DNA of 64,000 nucleotides. Origin: Rhodopseudomonas sp. GTDB taxonomy: Bacteria; Pseudomonadota; Alphaproteobacteria; Rhizobiales; Xanthobacteraceae. Made by a program: the position numbers and the translations under genes. Location of the stretch: contig WGNB01000042.1 in assembly GCA_016124795.1 (NCBI GenBank), forward strand, positions 29,113 through 93,112, read 5' to 3'. The notes under the pieces were generated by a model that saw only the letters and a program-made list of their open reading frames with translations, was not told where the DNA came from and ran no database searches. This document shows positions 50,370 to 61,121 of the stretch, in pieces; positions within the stretch are counted from its first letter, which is position 1; each line of letters begins with the position of its first letter.

Positions 50370-51491
50370 TTAGACCATCTGGCTGATTGCCTGGCGGAAT
50401 CGCAGCAATGCGACCGTGAAGAATGCCGCGCCGATCGCGATCAAGGCGACGAATTGCGGCCACACCACGGAAATGCCGGCGCCGCGAAACAGCACCGCCT
50501 GCGCCAGCGAGACGAAATGAGTGGTCGGCGCCGCCAGCATGACGTCGCGCACCACCACCGGCATGCTCTCGCGCGGTGTGAATCCGCCCGACAGCATTTC
50601 GAGCGGCAAGATGATCAGGATCACCAGCAGCGCGAATTGCGGCATCGACCGCGCCGCCGTGGCGAGGAAAATGCCGAGCGAGGTGGTGGCGAACAAAGTC
50701 ACCGCTGCGGCCGCCAGAAAGAGCAAGATCGAGCCTTCGATCGGGACCTTGAGCAGGCCCTGCACCACGAAAATCAGCGACGCCGCATCCGCCAGCAATA
50801 CAACCAGCGCCATCGACCAGATCTTGCTCGCCATGATCTCGAACGGCGTGATCGGCATGACCAATAAATGCTCGACGGTGCCGTGTTCGCGCTCGCGGAT
50901 CAGCGCCGCACCGGTCAGAATGATCGATAGCAGGGTCACCTGGTTGATCACTTCGATGACCGAGCCGAACCACGCCTTGTTCAGCGACGGATTGAAGCGC
51001 GCGCGCAGCGCCAGATCGACCGGCAATACGGTCTCGCTGCGATAGCGTCGGGCAAAGGCGGCAACTTCAGTGGCGACGATGGTCTCGATATAGCCGGCAC
51101 CGGTGAAAGCCTGGCTGATGCGGGTGGCATCGACATTGAGCTGGACGTCGGGCTTGCGGCCCGCCAGCACGTCGCGCTGGAAATTGGGTGGGATATCGAG
51201 GGCGAAAGTGGTCATTCCCTCGTCCATTCGTTTGTCCATCTCGGCACGGCTGATGAGCAGCGGCGGCGTAAAATATGGCGGATAGAAAGCCGCGACCAGC
51301 CGGGTCGACAACGCCGACCGGTCTTCGTCGACAATCGCGATCGGCGCCTTGTTGAGCGTCTCCGGCATGGTCTCCGCCGCGGTATAGATCGCGAATGTGA
51401 AGGCATAGACGATCAGCACCAGCATGATCGGGTCGCGGCCGAGGCTGCGCAGCTCCTTGACGCCGAGGTGGACAATGTTGGAGAGGCGCAT
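50370..51491 (-). CDS. yhhJ: ABC-2 type permease (YhhJ-like)
   Basis: A 373-aa membrane subunit: one N-terminal helix (about 22-42), a large periplasmic domain (45-175, with EDRSALSTRLVAAFYPPYF), then five helices toward the C-terminus. The ABC-2 signature region is REREHGTVEHLLVMPITPFEIM. It is similar in architecture to the permease half of the preceding RbbA-like protein, and the two may form a heterodimer. It lies 3 nt downstream of that gene in a yhiI-rbbA-yhhJ-type operon. Confidence 0.88.
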   Translation of the reverse strand: MRLSNIVHLGVKELRSLGRDPIMLVLIVYAFTFAIYTAAETMPETLNKAPIAIVDEDRSALSTRLVAAFYPPYFTPPLLISRAEMDKRMDEGMTTFALDIPPNFQRDVLAGRKPDVQLNVDATRISQAFTGAGYIETIVATEVAAFARRYRSETVLPVDLALRARFNPSLNKAWFGSVIEVINQVTLLSIILTGAALIREREHGTVEHLLVMPITPFEIMASKIWSMALVVLLADAASLIFVVQGLLKVPIEGSILLFLAAAAVTLFATTSLGIFLATAARSMPQFALLVILIILPLEMLSGGFTPRESMPVVVRDVMLAAPTTHFVSLAQAVLFRGAGISVVWPQFVALIAIGAAFFTVALLRFRQAISQMV

Positions 51492-51494
51492 GGT

Positions 51495-54209
51495 TCAGGC
51501 CTCCTGCTTCTTCAACAACAGCACGCAGAGGCCGAGCAGCACGGGCACGGCCAGCACCAACGGAACGATGGAGGATTGCAGATCGCCGAAATTCAGCGCC
51601 TTGGCGAAGGTGCCGCGCGCGATGATGAGAAAATAAGTGGCGGGATAGACCGAGCCGATGACAGCGCCCGCGCCCTGAAGCGAGGACACCGGATCCAGAA
51701 AACCGGAATATTGCGTCGCCGGGATCAGGGTGCCGATGGCCGTGCCGAAAATGGCGGCGACCTGGCTGCGCATGAAGGACGACATCACCAGGCCCATGGC
51801 GGTCGCCGACACGACATAGAGCACGGCGCCGGCGAACAGCGTCAGGAAGCTACCTTTCAACGGCACGCCGAACACCGTCACCGCCAATGCGGTCAGCAGC
51901 AGGAAATTCAGCATCCCCAGCGCGACGTAGGGCAATTGCTTGCCCAGCAGGAATTCAAGCCGGGTCGTCGGCGTGACATAGAGGTTGATGATCGACCCGA
52001 GCTCCTTCTCGCGCACGACGCTAAGCGCCGTCAGCATCGATGGAATAAGCAGCAGCAGCATCGGGATCACCGCCGGCACCATCGCCATCAGACTTTTGAC
52101 GTCGGGGTTGTAGCGATAGCGGATAGCGATTTCGACAGGGACGGCGAGCCCGCCTTTTTCGGTTAGCCATTGCGTATGCAGTCCCTGGACATAGCCCTGC
52201 ACGGTCTCGGCCCGCGTCGGCATGGCGCCGTCGATCCAGGCGCCGATAGTCACCGGCGCGCCACGCGCGACGTCGCGACCGAAGCCGGGCGGAATCTCGA
52301 TCGCCAGTGTCAGTTTGCCGGCGCGCATCCGCCGGTCGAGATCGGCGTAGTCGGTGATCGGCGCCTGTTCGCTGAAATAGCGTGAGCCCGCGATATTGAG
52401 AATGTAGTTTTGGCTGGTGGTGGTCTGGTCGCGGTCCAGGACGGCAAAGGTGAGATTTTCGACGTCCAGGCTGATGCCATAGGCCATGATGAACATCAGG
52501 AAGACGCTGCCGAGCAAGGCCAGCGTGGCGCGGACCGGATCGCGCCGCAGTTCGAGGCCTTCGCGGTGGGCAAAGCTGAGCATGCGGCGCGGATCGAAGC
52601 GGCGAGCCGGCGGTCGCTCGGCGGGATTGCCGGCCAGCGCGGGCGGCGGCACGCCGGCGACCGGCGCGCCCGACGTCGCTTGTTCCAGGTAGCTGATAAA
52701 GGCGTCTTCCAAAGATGCAGCGCCGCATGTTTCGATCAAGGCGCCGGGCGTATCGCTGACCAGCACCCGGCCCGCATGCATCAGCGAGATGCGGTCGCAG
52801 CGCGCGGCCTCGTTCATGAAATGGGTGGAAATGAAAATCGTCACGCCGTCGCGTCGCGACAATTCGATCAATGTTTGCCAGAAGGCATCGCGCGCGACCG
52901 GATCGACCCCCGACGTCGGCTCGTCAAGAATCAACATGGCCGGCTGATGGATCATGGCGACCGCCAATGACAGGCGCTGGCGCTGGCCGAGCGGCAACGC
53001 CGTGGGCAACACATCCATGATGTCGACAAGATCGAAGCGTTCCGCCACCCGTGCGATACGTTCCGCAATCGCATCGGCGGCAATCTGAAACAGCCGCGCA
53101 TGCAGCTCAAGATTCTGCCGCACGGTTAGTTCGCTGTAGAGCGAGAAGCCTTGCGACATGTAGCCGACACGGCGGCGGGTATCGAGATCGTTCGGGTCGA
53201 CCGCCTGCCCAAACAGCCAGGCCTGCCCCTCGCTCGGCGGCAGCAGCCCGGTCATCATTTTCATGGTCGTGGTCTTGCCGCAACCATTGGAACCGAGAAA
53301 GCCGAAGATCTCGCCCTGCTCAATCCGGAAACTGACATGATCGACGGCGACGAAATCGCCGAAGCGCATGGTCAGGTCCCGTGCTTCGATGGCGATGTCG
53401 CGATGGTCGGCTGGCCGTGGCGTCACCACCACGGCCTTGTGGCCGCGCCGCTCCGATTCCGGCAGCAGCGCGATAAAGGCCGCTTCGAGTGAATCCGCGC
53501 CGGTGCTCGCCAGCAGTTCTTGTACGGTGCCGGCAGCCAGCACCTGCCCGGCATTCATGGCGATGAGCCAATCGAAACGCGCCGCCTCTTCCATATATGC
53601 CGACGCCACGATGACGCTCATGCCGGGACGGCCGGCGCGGATACGGTCGATGAGCTCCCAGAATTGACGACGTGACAGCGGATCGATGCCGGTCGTCGGC
53701 TCGTCGAGGATCAATAGATCGGGGTCGTGCACCAGCGCACAGCACAGGCCCAGCTTTTGCTTCATGCCGCCAGAGAGCTTGCCGGCCGGACGATCAACAA
53801 AGGGCGCAAGCCCCGTGCTCTCGACCAGATCGGCAATACGGTGACGGCGTTCCTCGCGGCCATGACCGAACAGACTGGCGAAGAAGTCGATGTTTTCCTG
53901 AACCGACAAGGTCGCATAGAGATTTTTGCCAAGTCCTTGCGGCATATAGGCGATCCGCGGACACACCTGGCCCCGGTGTGCCGCACTGGCCATATTGCCG
54001 CCGAAGACCTCGACCCGACCGGATTGCACCGCCCGCGCGCCCGAAATCAGCGCCAGCAGACTGGACTTGCCGACGCCGTCCGGTCCGATCAGGCCAACCA
54101 TGCTGCCAGCGGGCAAATCGAGCGTGATCCGATCAAGCGCTCTCACCGCGCCATATTGCAGAGTGACGTCGCGCAGGCTGGCAACCGGCGCAGCCGCGGG
54201 CGCGTTCAT
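51495..54209 (-). CDS. rbbA: RbbA-like double-ATPase/permease fusion
   Basis: A 904-aa protein fusing two ABC ATPase domains to an ABC-2 permease, like E. coli RbbA. ATPase one (about 10-240): Walker A GPDGVGKS (42-49), signature LSGGMKQKL, Walker [14 protein letters not shown]. ATPase two (about 275-500): Walker [10 protein letters not shown], degenerate signature PLGQRQRL, Walker [13 protein letters not shown]. Permease (about 540-900): one helix, a periplasmic domain, five helices, with [21 protein letters not shown]. coli RbbA was described as ribosome-associated, but an efflux role is as likely here. It overlaps the HlyD gene by 4 nt. Confidence 0.92.
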   Translation of the reverse strand: MNAPAAAPVASLRDVTLQYGAVRALDRITLDLPAGSMVGLIGPDGVGKSSLLALISGARAVQSGRVEVFGGNMASAAHRGQVCPRIAYMPQGLGKNLYATLSVQENIDFFASLFGHGREERRHRIADLVESTGLAPFVDRPAGKLSGGMKQKLGLCCALVHDPDLLILDEPTTGIDPLSRRQFWELIDRIRAGRPGMSVIVASAYMEEAARFDWLIAMNAGQVLAAGTVQELLASTGADSLEAAFIALLPESERRGHKAVVVTPRPADHRDIAIEARDLTMRFGDFVAVDHVSFRIEQGEIFGFLGSNGCGKTTTMKMMTGLLPPSEGQAWLFGQAVDPNDLDTRRRVGYMSQGFSLYSELTVRQNLELHARLFQIAADAIAERIARVAERFDLVDIMDVLPTALPLGQRQRLSLAVAMIHQPAMLILDEPTSGVDPVARDAFWQTLIELSRRDGVTIFISTHFMNEAARCDRISLMHAGRVLVSDTPGALIETCGAASLEDAFISYLEQATSGAPVAGVPPPALAGNPAERPPARRFDPRRMLSFAHREGLELRRDPVRATLALLGSVFLMFIMAYGISLDVENLTFAVLDRDQTTTSQNYILNIAGSRYFSEQAPITDYADLDRRMRAGKLTLAIEIPPGFGRDVARGAPVTIGAWIDGAMPTRAETVQGYVQGLHTQWLTEKGGLAVPVEIAIRYRYNPDVKSLMAMVPAVIPMLLLLIPSMLTALSVVREKELGSIINLYVTPTTRLEFLLGKQLPYVALGMLNFLLLTALAVTVFGVPLKGSFLTLFAGAVLYVVSATAMGLVMSSFMRSQVAAIFGTAIGTLIPATQYSGFLDPVSSLQGAGAVIGSVYPATYFLIIARGTFAKALNFGDLQSSIVPLVLAVPVLLGLCVLLLKKQEA

Positions 54210-55276
54210 TGCGGCAGCCTAACTTGCAATTTTTCCGGCCAGGCGACCTCCGGACCGAGCCGCACATAAGCCATGCCGGGCAGCCCGGACTTCACCTGGC
54301 GGATGTATTTCTTCAACAACTCGGGAGTGATTTTTGCTTTCACACGGAACATCAGCTTTTGCCGTTCTTCCGTGGTCTCGACCGTTTTGGGCGTGAACTG
54401 TGCGACATCGGCGACGTAGGTCGCTCGCGCCGGTACGACGTATTGCGGGATGGCGTCCAGGACGAGATGGACTTCGCTGCCGATCGCAACGCGGCCGGCC
54501 GATTCCGTCGGTAGAAAGAACGTCATGTAAACGTCGCTGAGATCGACGATGTTGAGCACCTTGCCGCCGGCGCCAAGCACTTCGCCGGGCTGGACGACGC
54601 GGTATTGCACGCGGCCGTCGCGTGGCGACCGCAGGATGCCGTCGTCGATATCGGCTTGAATCCGATCCTCCGTCGCTTTCGCCGCGTCGACCGCTGCTTC
54701 AGCATTGATGATCTGGGATTCGGCGGCGCCGATGGCGGAGTCGGCTGCCGCGACCTGCGCTTCGGCGGCGCTGATGGCGGCCTTCGCGCTTTCGAAGCGG
54801 GCGCGATCGTTATCCAGCGATTCAACCGAGGCCGTACCACGCTTTTCCAACTCGGTGGTGCGCTCAAAGCGCTTTTCCGCTGCATCAAGTTCGGCCTTGC
54901 GCTGGGCGACCACGGCGACCGCCGCGTTCTTCTCGGCCTTTCGTTGCACGACCTGGGCTCGCGCGGTCGTCACGCCGACGATCGCCCGGCGGCGTTGGGC
55001 ATCCGCTTCGCGGCGCTGGGCTTCCAGCGTCGCGGTGTCCATTTTGACGAGCACCTGACCAGCGGTGACAAAGTCGCCTTCCTGAACCAGGATGTCCTTG
55101 ACCCGCCCGCCAATTTTAGTGGCGATGTCGATTTCGGTCGCTTCGATGCGGCCATTGGCGGCAGCGATACCCGCAGGCAATGACGCCGGCCGGAGATATT
55201 GCCAGCCGACATAACCGGCGCCGGCGACAAACAAGATGACGGCCAGCCTGGTAAGCCATGTGCGGCTCATGTTCAT
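54206..55276 (-). CDS. yhiI: HlyD-family periplasmic adaptor (YhiI-like)
   Basis: A 356-aa membrane fusion protein: one N-terminal transmembrane helix (about 5-25), a first lipoyl-like half ([20 protein letters not shown]), a long coiled-coil hairpin (about 90-225, Ala/Glu/Arg-rich), a second lipoyl half ([20 protein letters not shown]) and a beta barrel. It would connect the RbbA/YhhJ inner-membrane pump to an outer-membrane channel. I chose the ATG at 55276; one two codons later is also possible. It leads the operon, with a FixK-like motif about 150 nt upstream. Confidence 0.9.
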   Translation of the reverse strand: MNMSRTWLTRLAVILFVAGAGYVGWQYLRPASLPAGIAAANGRIEATEIDIATKIGGRVKDILVQEGDFVTAGQVLVKMDTATLEAQRREADAQRRRAIVGVTTARAQVVQRKAEKNAAVAVVAQRKAELDAAEKRFERTTELEKRGTASVESLDNDRARFESAKAAISAAEAQVAAADSAIGAAESQIINAEAAVDAAKATEDRIQADIDDGILRSPRDGRVQYRVVQPGEVLGAGGKVLNIVDLSDVYMTFFLPTESAGRVAIGSEVHLVLDAIPQYVVPARATYVADVAQFTPKTVETTEERQKLMFRVKAKITPELLKKYIRQVKSGLPGMAYVRLGPEVAWPEKLQVRLPQ

Positions 55277-55419
55277 TGGAAATATGCCTCGACTAGCGAT
55301 CACGGGTCGCGCGGTGTTAAAAATGGACCGCAGAACGCCGCCGGGACCGGTCGCGCCAGAAAACGCCGCCACTGCCGGAACCGACCCAAAAAGCCTAGCG
55401 GCAAGACACGTTGAAGTTA

Positions 55420-55433
55420 TTGATTTAAAGCAA
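55420..55433 (-). promoter_or_regulatory. FixK-like motif before the RbbA-type operon
   Basis: TTGATTTAAAGCAA fits the FixK consensus TTG(A/C)-N6-(T/G)CAA and has one mismatch to TTGAT-N4-ATCAA. It lies 144-157 nt before the HlyD-family start and 56 nt after the fabH stop. It is weaker than the two boxes at 3716 and 5675, and farther from its gene. Confidence 0.35.
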
Positions 55434-55489
55434 GAATGGCCGAGAGCGGCGACCAATCGAAGTCGTCAAAAGGTCAGTGCGACCCGCCG

Positions 55490-56518
55490 TTAGCTGCGGC
55501 CATTGAGCTTTGGTGCTTTCGCGCCGTCATAGGCCCACTGGGCGTAGACGCCCGACCAGGTGAAGCCGCCGCCAAAAGCCGCAAGCAATAATTTATCGCC
55601 GGCCTTCAATTTGGATTCGTAGTCCCACAAGCAGAGCGGGATCGTCGCATTGGTCGTGTTGCCGTATTTGTTGATGGTGACCATCACCTTGTCCATCGGC
55701 AGCTTCATGCGCTCTGCCGTCGATTCGATGATGCGCTTGTTGGCCTGGTGCGGCACCAGCCAGTCGATCATCTCGCCTTGCAGATTGTTGCGCTTGAGAA
55801 TTTCGCCGGCGACTTCGGCCATGCGGGCGATGGCGAACTTGTAAACCGCCGCGCCTTCCTGATGGACATAATGCTGACGCAGCGCGACGCTTTCGGCCGA
55901 GGCCGGAATACGACTGCCGCCGGCTTTCTGATGCAGATGGACCCAGCCCGCGCCATCGGACCGGATCAGCGAATCCATGATGCCGAAGCCTTCGGCATTC
56001 GGCTCCAGCAGGACGGCGCCCGCGCCGTCGCCGAACAGGACGCAAGTGGCGCGATCGGTGTAATCGATGATCGACGACATCTTGTCGGCACCGACAACGA
56101 TGACCTTGCGCGCCGTGCCGTTGGCGATGAATTGCGAGGCGATGGTCAGCGAATAAAGGAAGCCGGAACAGGCTGCCTGGACGTCGAACGATCCGATATC
56201 GCGGATGCCGACCATGTCGCAGATCAGATTGGCGGTTGACGGAAACTGCATGTCCGGCGTGGTGGTGGCGCAGATCAGAAGATCGATCTCTTCCGGTTTG
56301 GTGCCAGTCTTTTGCAGCAGGCCGCGCACGGCTTCCGCAGCCATGTGCGAGGTACCGAGCCCCTCGCCCTTGAGGATGTGCCGTTCCTTGATGCCGGTAC
56401 GTTCTGTGATCCAGGCGTCGGTCGTGTCGACCAGCATCGCCAGGTCCGCATTGGTCAGGAGATCCGGCGGCACGTAACCGTGAACGGCGGTGATCGATGC
56501 ACGGACGGGTATGGTCAA
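55490..56518 (-). CDS. Beta-ketoacyl-ACP synthase III (FabH-like)
   Basis: A KAS III enzyme that starts fatty-acid or related chains from acyl-CoA and malonyl-ACP. The catalytic triad is visible: Cys in DVQAACSGFLYSL, His in WLVPHQANKRII, Asn in INKYGNTTNATIP. It has the N-terminal DAWITERTGIKERH motif. TTG at 56518 with GGAAG 9 nt upstream gives 342 aa; a GTG at 56569 without a ribosome site gives 359 aa. The main fabH of alphaproteobacteria usually sits with plsX and ihfA. This copy is isolated beside an efflux operon, so a specialised lipid role is possible. Confidence 0.88.
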   Translation of the reverse strand: MTIPVRASITAVHGYVPPDLLTNADLAMLVDTTDAWITERTGIKERHILKGEGLGTSHMAAEAVRGLLQKTGTKPEEIDLLICATTTPDMQFPSTANLICDMVGIRDIGSFDVQAACSGFLYSLTIASQFIANGTARKVIVVGADKMSSIIDYTDRATCVLFGDGAGAVLLEPNAEGFGIMDSLIRSDGAGWVHLHQKAGGSRIPASAESVALRQHYVHQEGAAVYKFAIARMAEVAGEILKRNNLQGEMIDWLVPHQANKRIIESTAERMKLPMDKVMVTINKYGNTTNATIPLCLWDYESKLKAGDKLLLAAFGGGFTWSGVYAQWAYDGAKAPKLNGRS

Positions 56519-56700
56519 GGCGGTTCTTCCAGCGTTGGGGTCGTTAAGTGGCGGCAGAACGAAACCCACATGACGCGGGCCCGAGTCAGATCGGTAAAGC
56601 AGTTCAGTAAATCGTTGCGGCGGGTTGGTTCAGCAAGACGATTGTGACAACAAATTACGCCCTCCGCGCGGCAGACGCCACCTTTCCGGCTGCTCTTTGG

Positions 56701-57876
56701 TTAAGTCGTGGAACTGCCTTGCAAAATCAGGGTAGCGGCGCGTTCGCTCGGGACCGAGCCGGCAATATCCATGATCCGGTCAAGCCGCGCGAAGGCCTCG
56801 GTTTGGCGGCGGCGCTCCGGCGTGTCGCGCAACAGAGGCAGCAGGGCTGCGGCAAGCCCTGCCGGCGTCGCCTGCCGTTGCAGCAATTCCGGCACGACGT
56901 TCTCGCCCAGCACCAGATTGGCCAGAATGGCGCTTTGCGCCTTGATCATCAGCCGGGCGACAGCCTCTTCGATCAGTGAGACCTTGTAGGCCGCAACCAT
57001 CGGCACACCGGCAACTGCCAGCTCAAGCGTTGAGGTCCCGGATTTGGTCAACGCCGCCCGCGCAACCCGAAACGCCTGGTCTTTCTCGGCCGGTTCGGTG
57101 ACGACCCGCACGCTGCTGCCAGGCACGTTCCAGTCCGCCACCGCCTTCCGAACCAGTCCGGCGAGCCGCTCGACCGTCGGCACCACAACGTCGAACGGTC
57201 CGGCACGCAAGGCCGCCTGCGCCACGGCTTCGCCGAACACCCCCGCCATCCGGCGAACCTCGCCGGAACGGCTTCCCGGCAGCACCAGGAGCACCGGCGG
57301 TTCGGACATGCGCCGTGCAGCCTCTTCGGCATTCGGCCGCATCAGCGCGGCCCGCTCGCCGATAGGATGGCCGACAAAACTTGTCGGCGGGCCGCCCAGC
57401 CGTCGCATCGCGTCAGGCTCGAACGGCAGCAGCGCCAATACCCGGTCGACATAGCCGAGCATCGCCTTGGCCCGTCCCGGCCGCCAGGCCCAGACCGACG
57501 GGCAGACATAATCCACGATTTTGATAGCGGGAGCTCGGGCACGAACCTGGCGCGCCACCCGATGGGTAAATTCCGGACTGTCGATGATCACCAGCACGTC
57601 GGGCCGCGCTGCGATAACGGCGTCGGCCGCCTCGGTGATGCGCTTAAGGATTTTTGGCAGGCTTTTGGCGATGGCGACAAAGCCGACGATCGCCAGATCC
57701 CCGAGAGGAAACGCGCTCGCCACGCCTTCTGCGGCCATATGGGAGCCGCCAATGCCAGAAAACCGTATCGACCCACCCGTGCCGCGCCGCAACGCCTTTA
57801 TCAGCGCCGCGCCGAGCCGGTCGCCGGATTCCTCGCCGGCCACCAGAAAGATATGCGGGACATGTCCGTCGGTCAT
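56701..57876 (-). CDS. lpxB: Lipid-A-disaccharide synthase
   Basis: A GT-B glycosyltransferase joining UDP-2,3-diacylglucosamine and lipid X into the lipid A disaccharide. 391 aa. N-terminal LVAGEESGDRLGAALIKAL; IDSPEFTHRVARQVR; VCPSVWAWRPGRAKAM; FVGHPIGER; LPGSRSGEVRRM. It overlaps lpxI by 4 nt at the end of the lpxD-fabZ-lpxA-lpxI-lpxB run. Confidence 0.96.
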   Translation of the reverse strand: MTDGHVPHIFLVAGEESGDRLGAALIKALRRGTGGSIRFSGIGGSHMAAEGVASAFPLGDLAIVGFVAIAKSLPKILKRITEAADAVIAARPDVLVIIDSPEFTHRVARQVRARAPAIKIVDYVCPSVWAWRPGRAKAMLGYVDRVLALLPFEPDAMRRLGGPPTSFVGHPIGERAALMRPNAEEAARRMSEPPVLLVLPGSRSGEVRRMAGVFGEAVAQAALRAGPFDVVVPTVERLAGLVRKAVADWNVPGSSVRVVTEPAEKDQAFRVARAALTKSGTSTLELAVAGVPMVAAYKVSLIEEAVARLMIKAQSAILANLVLGENVVPELLQRQATPAGLAAALLPLLRDTPERRRQTEAFARLDRIMDIAGSVPSERAATLILQGSSTT

Positions 57877-58769
57877 GATGCGCGGTCCCGTGGCGATTCA
57901 AAAGCCGATTCAGGCGGCATACCGACGACGAAAACCCCGGCTCGATCGGCGGCCGAGGCCAGCCGGGCGGGCTCCGCCATGATGGTTGCACCGCCAACTA
58001 CGGCGATACCGGCCAGGCCGGCACGCGCCACGCCTTCGGCTGTCGTCGGACCGATCGACGGCAGATCAAACCGGCGGTCCTGATCCGGCTTGGGTGCCTT
58101 GACCAGCACGCCGGCACCGGCCGGCGCCCTGATGCGGCCGTTGGCGCGCAGCGCGGCCACCCGCTCCAGCATCTGGTCGGTGCCTTCGACACCCTCGACT
58201 GCCAGAATATGCCGTCCCGCCACCACGACCGCCTGGCCGATGTCGAAACGGCCGGCGGTTTGAAGATAATCGAGGCCGAGCGCAATATCGGCGCGGTCGC
58301 GGTCAGACGGTGCGATGCCGCCGAGCACACCTTCCGGCACCAGGATTTCCGGCGCCACCTCGTGAGCGCCGCGCAGCCGAAAGCCGTCGCCCTCCAGCAG
58401 CCGGCTCATGCCGGTCAGCAAATGGTTATCGCCGCCGCGGAAAGCCGCCACCACGCGCGGCATCAGACACAGCGCCTTGAAGTCGGGCCGGGTTTGCCAA
58501 ATTGACGGTCGAACCAACGAACCAATCAAGACCACCTCGCGGCAACCTGCGGCCCGGGCCAACCGCATGAACTTACCGATCTGGCCGACATGAACCCAAT
58601 GATGCGGGAAGCGTTCAAAGCCCGCGCCAACAGCGGCGCCATGTAACGGAAACAGAACCACCTGGCGGCCGCGTGCCGTTACGTAGTCGGCAATCGCCAG
58701 AGGCAGGCTGCCGCCACCGCATATCATCGCCAGCGGGCCATCATCCTTTGACGGCAACGCCGCGGTCAT
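57873..58769 (-). CDS. lpxI: UDP-2,3-diacylglucosamine pyrophosphatase LpxI
   Basis: Splits UDP-2,3-diacylglucosamine to lipid X and UMP, replacing LpxH in many alphaproteobacteria. 298 aa. The N-terminal Rossmann-like part has MICGGGSLPLAIADYV. The catalytic C-terminal domain has LGLDYLQTAGRFDIGQAVVV, HILAVEGVEGTDQML and the final DLPSIGPTTAEGVARAGLAG. It overlaps both neighbours (lpxA and lpxB) by 4 nt each, so all three are coupled. Confidence 0.96.
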   Translation of the reverse strand: MTAALPSKDDGPLAMICGGGSLPLAIADYVTARGRQVVLFPLHGAAVGAGFERFPHHWVHVGQIGKFMRLARAAGCREVVLIGSLVRPSIWQTRPDFKALCLMPRVVAAFRGGDNHLLTGMSRLLEGDGFRLRGAHEVAPEILVPEGVLGGIAPSDRDRADIALGLDYLQTAGRFDIGQAVVVAGRHILAVEGVEGTDQMLERVAALRANGRIRAPAGAGVLVKAPKPDQDRRFDLPSIGPTTAEGVARAGLAGIAVVGGATIMAEPARLASAADRAGVFVVGMPPESAFESPRDRAS

Positions 58770-59596
58770 TGGTCGGTGTCCGCCTCGGCGCGGTTGATGG
58801 CCATCGTGAACGGCCGCTTGCCGGCGCGAATGAATTCGACGATCCGGGCGACCAGGGCATTCGAGCCATAATCGGTCGCGACCGCCTCGATGCGGTCTCG
58901 GAACCCGCCGTCACCGAAAAACAGATCGCGATAGGCCGAACGAACGCCGTGGATTTCGGCCTTCGACAGCCCGCGCCGGCGCATGCCGATAACATTCAAG
59001 CCGACCAGAAAAGCCAGCGGCCCTTGCGCCATGCCGAACGGAATGACGTCGGCGCGCACGCCGCTCAAGCCGACGATCATCGCGCCCTCACCGATCCGCA
59101 CGAACTGGCGGACCGCGACGTTGCCACCGAACACGACCTTGTCGCCGACCGTGACATGCCCGCCCAGCATGGTGTTGTTGGCGAACACGACGTTGTTGCC
59201 GACGGTGCAGTCGTGGCCGACATGCGAGCCGACCATGAAGAAGCACTTGTCGCCGACCTGGGTCAGGCCATGGTCGTCTTCGGTGCCGGTGTTCATGGTG
59301 ACGTGTTCGCGGATGTCGCAATCCGCGCCGATCGTCAGCCGGGTCGGGCCGCCGCGATAGCTGAACGATTGCGGGGGTGAACCGAGCGAGGCGAAGGGAT
59401 GAACGACGGTGCGCGCGCCGATCGTCGTGTGCCCGGTGACGTTGACATGCGCGACCAGCCGGCAGCCGTCGCCGAGTGTGACATGCGGACCGACCGTGCA
59501 GAAAGGCCCGATCTGCACGCCGTTACCCAATACGGCCCCGGCCTCGACCTTGGCCGAGGGATCGATCGAAGGAGTGGTCATCGGCTGGACGTTCAT
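58766..59596 (-). CDS. lpxA: UDP-GlcNAc acyltransferase
   Basis: The first step of lipid A synthesis, using 3-hydroxyacyl-ACP. 276 aa. A left-handed beta helix built of hexapeptide repeats (about 10-190) with the catalytic-region sequence [15 protein letters not shown], then [13 protein letters not shown]. The C-terminal helical domain ends [12 protein letters not shown] chose the ATG at 59596, which overlaps the fabZ stop by 4 nt; the upstream extension of the open frame lies inside fabZ. Confidence 0.97.
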   Translation of the reverse strand: MNVQPMTTPSIDPSAKVEAGAVLGNGVQIGPFCTVGPHVTLGDGCRLVAHVNVTGHTTIGARTVVHPFASLGSPPQSFSYRGGPTRLTIGADCDIREHVTMNTGTEDDHGLTQVGDKCFFMVGSHVGHDCTVGNNVVFANNTMLGGHVTVGDKVVFGGNVAVRQFVRIGEGAMIVGLSGVRADVIPFGMAQGPLAFLVGLNVIGMRRRGLSKAEIHGVRSAYRDLFFGDGGFRDRIEAVATDYGSNALVARIVEFIRAGKRPFTMAINRAEADTDQ

Positions 59597-60051
59597 CGAT
59601 CGGAAATCATGGCGCCGAGATCGGCTTCGGCGACAACGACGCCGTTGACCTTGGCGATGCCGCGATACCACCACATCGTCTTGCGGTTGGCGACCTTGTC
59701 CATGTGATATTCGATAGTGTCGCCCGGCAGCACCGGCTTGCGGAATTTCGCCTTGTCGATGGTGAGAAAGAACACCTGTTTGGGCTGCGCCGACGACGTC
59801 GAAGTGATACACAAGACGCCGGCGGTCTGCGCCATGCCTTCGATCATCAGCACGCCCGGAAAGACCGGATTTTCCGGAAAATGGCCCTGGAAATGCGGCT
59901 CGTTGATCGAGACATTCTTGATGCCGATACCATGTTGATCGCCCTGGATATCGATCACCCGATCGACCAGCAGGAACGGATAACGGTGCGGCAACATCTT
60001 CAGCACCTTGCCGATGTCGGCGGCTTCCATCTTTTTGACAACGTCTTCCAT
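59593..60051 (-). CDS. fabZ: 3-hydroxyacyl-ACP dehydratase FabZ
   Basis: A hot-dog fold dehydratase of fatty-acid elongation. 152 aa. Catalytic His and Glu in [33 protein letters not shown] near the start. It draws on the same 3-hydroxyacyl-ACP pool that LpxA and LpxD use, which explains its place between them. It lies 11 nt after lpxD. Confidence 0.97.
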   Translation of the reverse strand: MEDVVKKMEAADIGKVLKMLPHRYPFLLVDRVIDIQGDQHGIGIKNVSINEPHFQGHFPENPVFPGVLMIEGMAQTAGVLCITSTSSAQPKQVFFLTIDKAKFRKPVLPGDTIEYHMDKVANRKTMWWYRGIAKVNGVVVAEADLGAMISDR

Positions 60052-60062
60052 CGATTAATTAC

Positions 60063-61121
60063 TCACTCATCGGCGGCGGGTTTTGCGCCTTCCCTGGCGC
60101 GTGCGAGACGCTCGAGCGCCATGACTTCTCTGAACCATTGCTTCACCGGCTTGGCCGGCGTGCCGCCCCAGCGCGAACCCGGCGGCACATTGTTATTGAC
60201 GTTGGACGTGGCGGCGATCTGCGAACCTTCGCCGATCGTCACCAGGTTGTTGACGCCGGCGCGGGCGCCCAGCACGACGAAATCCTCAAGCGTGGCGCTG
60301 CCGGAAATACCGCTATGAGCGACCACAACGCAATGCCGTCCAATGCTGACATTGTGACCAACCTGCACCAGGTTGTCGATCTTGGTGCCCTCGCCGATCA
60401 CGGTGTCGCGGATCGCGCCGCGGTCGATGGTGGTGCCGGCGCCGATTTCGACGTCATCCTGGATGATCACGCGGCCGACCTGCGGCACCTTGAGGTGACC
60501 GCCACCGCCCATCACGAAGCCGAAACCGTCCTGACCGATCTTGCAGCCAGGATGAATGATGACCCGGTCGCCGATCAGCGCATTGGTCACCACCGCGCCC
60601 GCGCAGATCGCACTGTCACGGCCGATGCGGACATCGGTGCCGATCACTGCATTGGCGCCGATAATGGTACCGCCGCCGATCTCACTGCGCGGACCGATGA
60701 CCGCGCCGGGCTCGACCGTGACGCCGCTCTCCAGCCGCGCGCTCGGATCGATATAGGCGCCCGCGACCGAACCACGTTCGGCCAGCGACGAGGGCCGCAG
60801 CGACTGCGGAAACATGGTCCGCGCCACCTGGACAAAAGCCCGATAGGGCTCCCGGGCAACCAGTGCCACGACCCGTTCCGGCAGGAACTGAACAAGGGCT
60901 TCGGCGGTCAGACAGACCCCGGCATGGGTCTTGCCGGCATCGAGGCTGAATCGCTTATTGTCAAAAAAGCAGATGTCGCCGGGACCGGCGCGATCGAGCG
61001 GCGCGATATTGGAGACGTGGATCGCGCGCGTCTGCGGCACAGCCGGCCGGGCACCGGTGAGCGCGACGATTTCATCGAGACTGAGGCCGCGCGTGTCGCG
61101 CAAAAAGACTGGATCGCTCAT
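60063..61121 (-). CDS. lpxD: UDP-3-O-acylglucosamine N-acyltransferase
   Basis: The third step of lipid A synthesis. 352 aa. The N-terminal uridine-binding domain (1-100, [20 protein letters not shown]) is followed by a hexapeptide-repeat beta helix (about 110-310, with [20 protein letters not shown] carrying the catalytic His) and a C-terminal helix. It is the first gene of the lpxD-fabZ-lpxA-lpxI-lpxB run. An inverted repeat lies 60-95 nt upstream. Confidence 0.97.
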   Translation of the reverse strand: MSDPVFLRDTRGLSLDEIVALTGARPAVPQTRAIHVSNIAPLDRAGPGDICFFDNKRFSLDAGKTHAGVCLTAEALVQFLPERVVALVAREPYRAFVQVARTMFPQSLRPSSLAERGSVAGAYIDPSARLESGVTVEPGAVIGPRSEIGGGTIIGANAVIGTDVRIGRDSAICAGAVVTNALIGDRVIIHPGCKIGQDGFGFVMGGGGHLKVPQVGRVIIQDDVEIGAGTTIDRGAIRDTVIGEGTKIDNLVQVGHNVSIGRHCVVVAHSGISGSATLEDFVVLGARAGVNNLVTIGEGSQIAATSNVNNNVPPGSRWGGTPAKPVKQWFREVMALERLARAREGAKPAADE

